NCBI GenBank assembly: GCA_937922785.1
Contig: CALAJQ010000010.1
Coordinates: 108,600 to 172,599, forward strand
Origin: an uncultured Acidimicrobiales bacterium
GTDB lineage: Bacteria > Actinomycetota > Acidimicrobiia > Acidimicrobiales > SZUA-35
Reading direction: 5' to 3'
DNA length: 64,000 bases
This document shows positions 33,770 to 41,150 of the stretch, piece by piece (the stretch's first letter is position 1; each line of letters begins with the position of its first letter). The translations under genes and the position numbers were made by a program. Below the pieces are notes generated by a model. It worked only from the letters and a program-made list of their open reading frames with translations. It did no database searches and was not told the DNA's origin.

Positions 33770-34688
33770 TAAGAATGACTCCCTTTTGATTGGTGATCCG
33801 TTGGTAAACCTCAGGCCGTCGATAGGTCTCGAAGTTAAAGAGTGTGTCTTTGTAGTGGCTGCACCAATCCAGATTGGCATCGGCGACTATGAGCTCATCG
33901 GCGGTGGTTACCGCCTGAGCAACGATCTGGCCTGATGGCGCGATGATGGCCGATTGGGCCAGCGATTCGACGCCTTCTTCGGTGCCGCCCTTGGCAACTC
34001 CGATAACCCAAGTGCCGTTTTGGTAAGCGCCAGCCTGCATGCATAGGTGGTTATGGAATCCTTGAAGCGCGTTTTGCCCTGGGTCAGGTGCGTAGTGGAT
34101 CGGGGTGTTGTAGCCAATCATGATCATCTCGACGCCTTGAAGGCCCATCTCTCGGTAAGTCTCGGGCCAGCGGCGGTCGTTGCATGTGGCCATTCCCATC
34201 ACACCACCAAAGGCGTTCCAGGTTGAGAAGCCCTCGTTGGACTCTTGGAAGTAGCGACGCTCTAGGTGTTGAAACGGGCGCCACGGTTCGTCATCGGCGT
34301 GACCTGGAATGTGGACCTTGCGGTAGTGGCCAACGATTGTTCCGTCTCGCTCAACAAGAATTGTGGTGTTGAAGCGCTCGCCTTCGGATGTGAGCTCGGC
34401 ATATCCCAGAGCGAAGCCAACGCCGAGACGTTTTGCTTCGTCGAACAACGGCTGGGTCTGTGGCCCCGGCATCTCGGTCTCGTAGTAGTGATCGTGCCCA
34501 GAGATGTCTTCGGTGTACCAACGTGGGAAGAAAGTGGTGAGAGCAAGTTCGGGGTAAACCACTAGCTCAACGCCTTTGCTGGCTGCTTCGGCCAACAACC
34601 GAAGTAGGCGGTCAACTACTTGGGTGCGCGTTTCGTCCTTCGAAATCGGACCTAGCTGCGCCGCTCCTACTCGAACAGATCTGGTCAT
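33762..34688 (-). CDS. N-carbamoyl-D-amino-acid hydrolase (nitrilase superfamily)
   Basis: A 308-residue carbon-nitrogen hydrolase with the Glu-Lys-Cys triad: Glu in VVYPELALTTFFPR, Lys in YRKVHIPGH, and Cys in MATCNDRRWPETYREMGL. The CNDRRWPE block and the following IGYNTP match D-carbamoylases. It converts N-carbamoyl amino acids, the products of the dihydropyrimidinase at 24953, to amino acid, CO2 and ammonia. It overlaps ygfK (upstream) and xdhD (downstream) by a few bases. Confidence 0.9.
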   Translation of the reverse strand: MTRSVRVGAAQLGPISKDETRTQVVDRLLRLLAEAASKGVELVVYPELALTTFFPRWYTEDISGHDHYYETEMPGPQTQPLFDEAKRLGVGFALGYAELTSEGERFNTTILVERDGTIVGHYRKVHIPGHADDEPWRPFQHLERRYFQESNEGFSTWNAFGGVMGMATCNDRRWPETYREMGLQGVEMIMIGYNTPIHYAPDPGQNALQGFHNHLCMQAGAYQNGTWVIGVAKGGTEEGVESLAQSAIIAPSGQIVAQAVTTADELIVADANLDWCSHYKDTLFNFETYRRPEVYQRITNQKGVILND

Positions 34689-36496
34689 AGCTCCCCCAAC
34701 GGCAGACCCTTGGTTCCCTTAAGCATTGAGTCAATCAAGGCCGCCGCCTCATCGTCGATATCTCGAGCGACTGGGCCATCCGCGGTGAGAAGAACACCCT
34801 GACCTCCCCTCGCATCAAACAGCGCCTTATCGGTGTATAGCCGAGGCTTAACTACCGCCGGGTCGCCGTTTTCGGGGCAGAACGTCATGCAGTTGCCGCA
34901 CTCGTTACAAAGCTCACTCAAAACGAAGTACTGCTGTCGACCGGCCCGGTCTTCAAGCGACTCCTTAAGGGAATCAGGCGTGGCCACAGAGAAGAAGGCG
35001 TCGTTCGGGCAAACAGTTATACAGAAGTTGCATGCAACGCACCCAAACATCTCGAGGTCGTGCTCGACCTCTCGCGGGAGCTTGGTGTTGGCGTCATAGT
35101 GATATGGCGCCTTGCCATCGACGGTAGTCATCGCGCCAACATGTTCTGCACACGGATTCGGATAGAAATTCTGTTCGGCCTTTGTCTGACGATGCTCTCG
35201 CCAAGACACAAGATCGGTTGATCCAGACTCTTTAACTTCAGTGGTCAAGGCCTTCAGCATTGGAGCCAACCGGCCATATCCTCCGGGTTTCAGAAGGTCT
35301 GAACAAACCGTGGCGGGGTTAACACCCATAGCCAAAGTGTCGGCCAAGTTCTCCTTGGTGACACCAGCGGAGAAACTCACCATGATGTCTCCATCATGAC
35401 CTGGCACATCAAGCTGATCGGGCAGCGCCCCTGCCAACTTGTTAAGCAGCCGCGACGCCAGCACGTGTAACGGCGGACCGGACAGATACATGGTCTCTTC
35501 TGGCATCCAAGCTTTCTGGTTGTCGACTACCAGAGTGTTGGTCAGCTTGATACCGAACTTATGCCCTCGCTCTTTGGCGTACTCATTAAGCTCGCCAATT
35601 AGCTCAACACCACGTTCAAACTGGAGGTCCTCTTCAAAGGCCTCTTCTTTAACTGAGACGTCGTGGTAGCCGAGATCATCGTTCACGATTGCTGCCACAG
35701 TTTCATAACCAAGCAAGGTCGGGTTCAACTTAACGATCACGTCAAGGTCGTGGTTGTCAATCAGGTGCTTGGTGATGGACTCAATCTCATCAGGCGGGCA
35801 GCCGTGGAAAGTTGAAAGCGTCAATGTGTCTGACAGCTGGGTAGTGAAGTCCATGTCGGCAAATTCGCTAAAGGCGCCGAGGTGACCCCGAAGCTCTTCA
35901 ACCTCTGGGGTTGCATCACCCATGCCGTTAATGAACGCAGCCACGTTCGGGCTGGAGATGCCTTCGAGGTCATAACCAACTGACATGTCAAACACATGCG
36001 GTCCGGGGTCAGCGCCAACAAAGTCCGCAATGGGCTGCCACTGCCGCATGATGTCAAGAAGCATCGATGCCTTCACATACTCGGTGAGGCTTTGGGTGGT
36101 CTTGAGTTCTTGGCTCCACTCGACGTTGTAGCCAATGGTCTGCATATCGATACAGGGTCTTGGAATCTCAAGCTCGTCGAGAATCTGAACTGTCTTCAAC
36201 TCAAACAGCCGAGAACCACCAAGCCAGGACAACACAATGTTCTGCGCTAGCTGAGAATGAGGACCAGCGGCCGGCCCAATTGGAGTTGCACAACGCCGGC
36301 CGAGGAAGTCAAAACCTAAGTCGACATCAGGATCTGGTTTCCAGAAACGAGCAGTAGGTAGGTCGAATATCTTCTTACGATCGCCCCACTCGTGCACGAT
36401 CCGATTGGCCAACATCTCAAGCGGCATCGGAGTCAAAGGTGCGGTCTCACCGTGGGGCGAGTGGCCCGGGTGATCCTTCATGGCGTTCTGGGTCAT
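34685..36496 (-). CDS. ygfK: YgfK-like Fe-S oxidoreductase, shortened form
   Basis: A 603-residue protein. The N-terminal two thirds match E. coli YgfK as I recall it: RRCATPIGPAAGPHSQLAQN, FELKTVQILDELE, NMSVGYDLEGI-like DMSVGYDLEGI, TLSTFHGCPPDEIE and VKLNPTLLGYE. This is a dihydroorotate-dehydrogenase-like TIM barrel. The C-terminus carries two ferredoxin-type [4Fe-4S] motifs, CVACNFCITVCP and CNECGNCMTFCP. E. coli YgfK is about 1030 residues and continues with a glutamate-synthase-like FAD/NAD(P) region, which is absent here. It likely passes electrons for the XdhD/SsnA pathway. Overlaps at both ends place it inside the operon. Confidence 0.85.
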   Translation of the reverse strand: MTQNAMKDHPGHSPHGETAPLTPMPLEMLANRIVHEWGDRKKIFDLPTARFWKPDPDVDLGFDFLGRRCATPIGPAAGPHSQLAQNIVLSWLGGSRLFELKTVQILDELEIPRPCIDMQTIGYNVEWSQELKTTQSLTEYVKASMLLDIMRQWQPIADFVGADPGPHVFDMSVGYDLEGISSPNVAAFINGMGDATPEVEELRGHLGAFSEFADMDFTTQLSDTLTLSTFHGCPPDEIESITKHLIDNHDLDVIVKLNPTLLGYETVAAIVNDDLGYHDVSVKEEAFEEDLQFERGVELIGELNEYAKERGHKFGIKLTNTLVVDNQKAWMPEETMYLSGPPLHVLASRLLNKLAGALPDQLDVPGHDGDIMVSFSAGVTKENLADTLAMGVNPATVCSDLLKPGGYGRLAPMLKALTTEVKESGSTDLVSWREHRQTKAEQNFYPNPCAEHVGAMTTVDGKAPYHYDANTKLPREVEHDLEMFGCVACNFCITVCPNDAFFSVATPDSLKESLEDRAGRQQYFVLSELCNECGNCMTFCPENGDPAVVKPRLYTDKALFDARGGQGVLLTADGPVARDIDDEAAALIDSMLKGTKGLPLGEL

Positions 36497-37740
36497 TGGT
36501 AGTCCTCCGAGGCCAGGCTTAGCATCACTTGAAGCATTACGTTCGCCCCGGCCTCAAGATCGGCGGGCGATGTGTACTCTGCCGGATTGTGACTAATTCC
36601 GTTTACTGAAGGCGTGAAGACCATTGCGGTTGGGCAAACACGGGCCATCATCTGTGCGTCATGACCGGCGCCGGAGGGCATTCTCTTAACCGAATACCCC
36701 AAACGCTGCGAGGTTGATTCGACTAGATCGACCACCGCTGGATCAAACGGTACGGGCTCAAACCGGGCGAGAGTTCTGGTTTCCACGGTGCAACCCTCCG
36801 CTTCTGCGGTTGCTGCCAAAAACTCAGCGAACCGAGCTTCAGCTTGGCGCAAGACGGTCTCGTCGGTGTTTCGTATATCAACTGTGAAGACTGCCGATGC
36901 CGGGACCACGTTCACCAGGTTCGGGTGAAACTCAATTCGGCCGACCGTCGAGACTTGAGGGTGACCAAGTTCCAAGGCCAGCTCTCGTGCAAATTGCACG
37001 CATGAACCAGCCACAAACCCGGGGTCTTTGCGCAAACTGATTGGGGTTGTGCCCGCGTGATTTGATTGCCCGGTAACGGTTACTTCGGTCCAGCTAATGC
37101 CCTGCACGCTTTCTACAGCGCCAACCGTAATTCCTTCGACTTCTAGAACAGGTCCTTGTTCTATGTGGAGCTCAACAAACGAATGAGGCACTGCTCCCGG
37201 CAAGGGGGACGATCCGTTGTAGCCGATGCGCTCTAGCTCGGGTCCGACTATTGCCCCGTCAATCCCTTCAATATCTAGCGCTTCTTCCAATGCCATTCCA
37301 CCGACGTAAACAAGACTGCCCAACATGTCAGGAGCAAAGCGAGCCCCTTCTTCGTCGGTGAAGAACGCCACGGCGATCGGGCGATAGGGAGTGATGCCGG
37401 CTGCGGTCAAAGTCTCAACAACTTCAAGTCCGGCCAACACACCGAGATTTCCGTCATAGCGTCCACCGGTACCGACGGTGTCAATGTGAGACCCACACAT
37501 CACCGGCGGACCTTCGCTCTGACCGGCCATGGTGCCAACCACGTTGCCTATCCCGTCCACTGTGACGGTCATTGCAAGGTCTTTCATCCAGGTGACCACA
37601 AGATCTCGCCCGGCCTTGTCTTCGTCGGTCAACGCAAGACGGGCGCTTCCCTCTGTACCTTCGATAGCCCCTATTGCAGACAAATCAGCAAGGCGAGTGC
37701 TGAGGCGTTCGATATTGATCCTCAGGTCGAGTTCAGACAT
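36493..37740 (-). CDS. M20-family amidase: allantoate amidohydrolase / N-carbamoyl-amino-acid hydrolase
   Basis: A 415-residue zinc hydrolase of the AllC/HyuC type. Metal ligands are visible in MCGSHIDTVGTGGRYDGNLG, FTDEEGARF and ELHIEQGPVLE, with a further His in SGAGHDAQMM. It would cleave carbamoyl or ureido groups (allantoate, ureidoglycine, N-carbamoyl-L-amino acid). It is the first gene of the catabolic operon and overlaps ygfK by 4 bp. The start is ATG at 37740, only 75 bp from the divergent regulator gene. Its E. coli counterpart by position is YgeY, also an M20 enzyme. Confidence 0.88.
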   Translation of the reverse strand: MSELDLRINIERLSTRLADLSAIGAIEGTEGSARLALTDEDKAGRDLVVTWMKDLAMTVTVDGIGNVVGTMAGQSEGPPVMCGSHIDTVGTGGRYDGNLGVLAGLEVVETLTAAGITPYRPIAVAFFTDEEGARFAPDMLGSLVYVGGMALEEALDIEGIDGAIVGPELERIGYNGSSPLPGAVPHSFVELHIEQGPVLEVEGITVGAVESVQGISWTEVTVTGQSNHAGTTPISLRKDPGFVAGSCVQFARELALELGHPQVSTVGRIEFHPNLVNVVPASAVFTVDIRNTDETVLRQAEARFAEFLAATAEAEGCTVETRTLARFEPVPFDPAVVDLVESTSQRLGYSVKRMPSGAGHDAQMMARVCPTAMVFTPSVNGISHNPAEYTSPADLEAGANVMLQVMLSLASEDYQ

Positions 37741-37762
37741 CGGTCCAGGCTACTACACGGCC

Positions 37763-37777
37763 TTTACAAAATGTAAA
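37763..37777. promoter_or_regulatory. Candidate operator between catabolic operon and its regulator
   Basis: The dyad TTTAC-aaaat-GTAAA is perfect over its 5-base arms and lies in the middle of the 75-bp divergent gap. This is where a regulator encoded at 37816 would be expected to bind to control itself and the operon. Supported by symmetry and position only. Confidence 0.4.
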
Positions 37778-37815
37778 ATCTTGCGAACCTGTCAGTTCCA
37801 ACCCAGACTGACAAC

Positions 37816-38286
37816 GTGAGTAACCACTTGGCAGTTGAGTTCCTGATCGAACCGTTTACCGAAGGTGATCCGGGCGCCCACGTCAACGCCGCCCTTGCCG
37901 CCTTTGCCGCTCGAGATATCGAGGTGGAAATGGGGCCATTTGCCAGCACGGCCGAAGGCCCAATTGAGGACTTGACCCAGGCGATGGCCGAAGCGTTCAG
38001 GGCAGCAATTTTGGCCGGCGCCACAAGCGTGCGAATGCAGCTGGCACCTGAGGCCACAGACCTCAAGGCTCGAGATCTACACGATGCTCTACCTGAGATG
38101 CTTCGCGAACTGGAGGCCGACCACGGCCCGGTACAAGACTGGGACCGGGCCACCAAGCAAGGAGCGGTAAGAGAGCTGTCGGACCGTGGAGCTTTCCTCT
38201 TGCGGGGTTCCATCGACGACGTCGCCGAGGCGATGGGCGTCAGCAGAATAACTATCTACAACTACCTCAACGCCCTAGGCGAGTGA
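37816..38286 (+). CDS. Thiamine-binding-fold (UPF0045/YkoF-like) regulator with C-terminal HTH
   Basis: A 156-residue, two-part protein. Residues 1 to about 95 look like the MTH1187/YkoF-type thiamine-binding fold (AVEFLIEPFTEGDPGAHVNA start, paired with a MGPFASTAEG motif). The last 40 residues are a helix-turn-helix (FLLRGSIDDVAEAMGVSRIT, then YNYLNAL). A small-molecule sensor fused to a DNA-binding domain is the natural reading; the ligand could be a pyrimidine-like compound. It starts with GTG at 37816, diverges from the catabolic operon, and overlaps the next gene by 4 bp. The N-terminal assignment is by pattern and is less sure than the HTH. Confidence 0.68.
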   Translation: MSNHLAVEFLIEPFTEGDPGAHVNAALAAFAARDIEVEMGPFASTAEGPIEDLTQAMAEAFRAAILAGATSVRMQLAPEATDLKARDLHDALPEMLRELEADHGPVQDWDRATKQGAVRELSDRGAFLLRGSIDDVAEAMGVSRITIYNYLNALGE

Positions 38287-39140
38287 CCACAACGTCGGAT
38301 CTCGTCCAGCACGCGATCATTGCCGCTACAACCGAGATGGATAGCGACGTAGAGTTGTTTGGCGTACCGGTTGATCTCCCGGGCCGCGCCGTTGTATTTG
38401 CGACTGCGCCAGTTCGCCTAGTCATCAAGGTCGACAAAGATCCAACCCGGATACTCCGAGAGAAGCACGCCCTGGTTCATTTTGCAGACCTTGCCCCCGT
38501 CGCCCGACACTGGTTTGACACCGGGACTGATCCTTGGGTCCTCGCCACTTCCTATATTGACGGAGAGCGTATGTCGCCTTCGACACCGGCTGAGGCTTGG
38601 GTTGATCTTGGCCGAAATCTGGCCAAGATCCACTTGACACCGAGTGAGGGCTTTACGCCTCACCCTTCGGACCCAACAACTTCAAACAGGTGGGCAACAC
38701 AGCTGGCCACCGAAGCCCGCGATAGCGGGCTTGTGGATTCCAAGATCGCCACAGCCTTTCTCACTCAGACTGTCAGCGAGACCGTAAGCGATCGGGCGAC
38801 CTGCGTCATCCACGGCGACCTAACTCCTGACCACGTCTTTTATGAACAGCACAGGGTTTCGGGTCTGATTGACTTCGGAGACTGCGGCATCGGTGATCCC
38901 GCTTATGACCTGGCCACCGCAACTCTCTGGAACCAGGACAAATTGGACCTGGTTCTGGCGGGCTACGCCGAAGCGGGCGCTGTCCTGAAACAAGACGCCG
39001 GGCTTGAGGCCGATATCAAACGCTTCCAATTGATGCGCCTATTGTCGGGTGCACTTTGGCTGCACAGCTATGAGTTCGCCACCGCCCCTTACATCAGCGA
39101 ACTTTACGAACGACTAATCGCCGGGTTAACCGAGAGCTAG
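38283..39140 (+). CDS. Aminoglycoside-phosphotransferase-fold kinase-like protein
   Basis: A 285-residue APH/choline-kinase-fold protein. The catalytic loop is VIHGDLTPDHVFY and the metal-binding DFG-like segment is GLIDFGDCGIGDPAYDLA. The nucleotide lysine may be in VIKVDKDP. These proteins phosphorylate small molecules (choline, homoserine, thiamine, aminoglycosides). It starts with GTG overlapping the regulator stop, so it is co-translated with the regulator. That hints at a substrate in the same pathway, not at antibiotic resistance. Its end overlaps the convergent hypothetical gene by 15 bp. Confidence 0.78.
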   Translation: MTTTSDLVQHAIIAATTEMDSDVELFGVPVDLPGRAVVFATAPVRLVIKVDKDPTRILREKHALVHFADLAPVARHWFDTGTDPWVLATSYIDGERMSPSTPAEAWVDLGRNLAKIHLTPSEGFTPHPSDPTTSNRWATQLATEARDSGLVDSKIATAFLTQTVSETVSDRATCVIHGDLTPDHVFYEQHRVSGLIDFGDCGIGDPAYDLATATLWNQDKLDLVLAGYAEAGAVLKQDAGLEADIKRFQLMRLLSGALWLHSYEFATAPYISELYERLIAGLTES

Positions 39141-39788
39141 CCGAAGCACGTCGAATGCTGGCTTCATCTCCGCAGCCAAGTCCATCGATGATTTGCGGGA
39201 CGCAAGTACCGAACCGATCAGCTTGAACGCCGCATACTGGCGCCAGTATTCCTTGGGTGCCGCCCGGTAGGCAGGATCCCGGAAGACCTTTTCGTCAATC
39301 TGAAGAGTGGTCAGGTGGCTTAGCTTTACCAACCGGTTGTTGTTCGTAGACTCGGCCAAAACCTCTTTGCGCTTCCGAGCGATACTGCGCTGGAAGCTCT
39401 CTACCCAATCGGTTGTGGACGGACCCTTAGGGTCCCAATCGTTCTTCATAATCATGCTGCTGGCGGACCGGAACAGGCCAAGAGTTCGATCGTTGCGAAC
39501 TTCCCAGCGCTCGGTGCTTTCAACCAACATCTCCCAGAAAGCGTCGGTGAGGAACTTTGAAACCAGTTCTTCGTCGTTCTTCACATGATCGGCCATCAGC
39601 GCGGCCACAACCTGGCGCTGACGTTCCATGCCTGCAATCTGCTTTTCGTAGCCAGATTCCAGCGCCTGCTTCTGTTCGAGCTCGCTGCTTTCGAGCTCCA
39701 TCGTGGAAAGAAGCGACTCCAGGGAACTCAACACCGAGTCCCTGTTTGCAGTCACAGCTGCATTCGTCATGATTTCTTTAGCGTCCAC
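39126..39788 (-). CDS. Hypothetical protein, helical
   Basis: A protein of about 220 residues I do not recognise. It is almost entirely helical and charged. Residues about 20-65 (LESLLSTMELESSELEQKQA and following) have coiled-coil character. There is no signal peptide or membrane segment, and cysteine is lacking. Start is uncertain: GTG at 39788 or ATG at 39770 (MTNAAVTANRD), the latter with a weak AAAGAAA site. It stands as a single gene, convergent with the kinase-like gene. Confidence 0.6.
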   Translation of the reverse strand: MDAKEIMTNAAVTANRDSVLSSLESLLSTMELESSELEQKQALESGYEKQIAGMERQRQVVAALMADHVKNDEELVSKFLTDAFWEMLVESTERWEVRNDRTLGLFRSASSMIMKNDWDPKGPSTTDWVESFQRSIARKRKEVLAESTNNNRLVKLSHLTTLQIDEKVFRDPAYRAAPKEYWRQYAAFKLIGSVLASRKSSMDLAAEMKPAFDVLRLALG

Positions 39789-39873
39789 CTAACTATCATC
39801 GGCGTTCTGGCCCCTGGCTTAACGGGCATTTTCCTACATTTTGCCTGCCGATTTACATACCGGTGAGAGGGAT

Positions 39874-41148
39874 CTAGGCCTTTGGGACTACGTCAGAAAA
39901 TCGATCGACGTTTCGAAGCGTGGGGAAGAAGATCCACCACCCAACAACGATCGCGATTGTCCCGAAGCCTCCAAAGAATATTGCGCCCACCAGACCAAAG
40001 GCACTGGCGGTCAGACCGCTCTCGAATGCACCCAACTCATTTGATGCCCCAATGAACACACTCTCGGTTGCTAGAACTCTGGCCCTCATGTCTTCTGGAG
40101 TCGCCAGCGGAACGATATTGGAGCGAATGAAAACGCTGATTGCGTCTGACCCAGCTGCCACAAACAATGCAATGAACACAACGGCAAAGCTCTCGGTTAG
40201 ACCAATCACCAAAGTTGCCACACCGAAAATTCCGACGGTTACCAACAACACTCGGCCCACGTGGCGTTGCAGCGGACGCCACGCAAGAAACAGTGTTGTG
40301 AGAGCTGCGCCGATGCCAATCGATGCCCGCAACCACCCCAACCCAAACGCGTCGACACCGAGCCGAGTGTCCGCGATTGCGGGAAGCAGAGCGACGACCC
40401 CTCCAAACAAGACCGCAAACAGATCCAACCCGATCGCACCAAGTAGGACTGGTTGATGCCGAATGAACCTAAGCCCATCCCGCGCATCGGCCAATACTGC
40501 CTTGGCCCCCGGCGCTGAGCTGAGCCTCTTAATGGACGTCTCGGGCAATCGACTGACGCTGAAGGCTGCGGCGATCAGCATCACCGCAGCAACAACATAA
40601 GGAAGCGTCGCGCTCAGGCCGTATGCGAATCCCGCTAGAACCGGCCCGGCGATTCCCGCTCCCTGACGAGCAGCGGTGTTTAGGGCGATGACTCGTTGCA
40701 ACTGATGTGGAGGCGACATATCCACCGGCAGGGCCCGCAAAGCAGGGCTCACCACCGCCTGTGTTACCCCAAACCAGAAAACGATTACATAGAGCGGCCA
40801 CACTTTGGTTGGGTCGGTGGCTGCGTATATCCCGAACATAATGGCAGCGCTCGCCTCCATGACCAGACCGATCAGCACTACCCGCCGGCGATCGAATCGA
40901 TCAGCAAGGGTGCCAGTGAACGGCGAAGCCACCGCCGTCGGAACAAACTCGGCTAGCCCGACTAGGCCCAGCGCTAATAGTGGTCCCCGACCTGCATCTT
41001 GGCCTTCGGGCAAGCCACGGGTCAGGATGTCCCAGACCTGCCAGCCGACGATTGTGGTGATCCCCGAGATGGGACCGGTAATAAGGAGGCGGGCCCACAA
41101 CAGCTTCTTTATGCCTGCAGGCAGGGGTCCTATAGGTTCACCCGACAA
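39874..41148 (-). CDS. MFS transporter (drug/siderophore exporter-like)
   Basis: A 424-residue transporter with about twelve spans. The loop 2-3 signature of the major facilitator superfamily is visible as GTLADRFDRRRVVLIG. Overall pattern resembles the EntS/macrolide-efflux branch (MFS_3). The start is a TTG at 41148, two bases after the stop of the molybdoenzyme gene, so the two share a transcript. There is no better start downstream before the first span. Substrate unknown. Confidence 0.85.
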   Translation of the reverse strand: MSGEPIGPLPAGIKKLLWARLLITGPISGITTIVGWQVWDILTRGLPEGQDAGRGPLLALGLVGLAEFVPTAVASPFTGTLADRFDRRRVVLIGLVMEASAAIMFGIYAATDPTKVWPLYVIVFWFGVTQAVVSPALRALPVDMSPPHQLQRVIALNTAARQGAGIAGPVLAGFAYGLSATLPYVVAAVMLIAAAFSVSRLPETSIKRLSSAPGAKAVLADARDGLRFIRHQPVLLGAIGLDLFAVLFGGVVALLPAIADTRLGVDAFGLGWLRASIGIGAALTTLFLAWRPLQRHVGRVLLVTVGIFGVATLVIGLTESFAVVFIALFVAAGSDAISVFIRSNIVPLATPEDMRARVLATESVFIGASNELGAFESGLTASAFGLVGAIFFGGFGTIAIVVGWWIFFPTLRNVDRFSDVVPKA

Positions 41149-41150
41149 AG

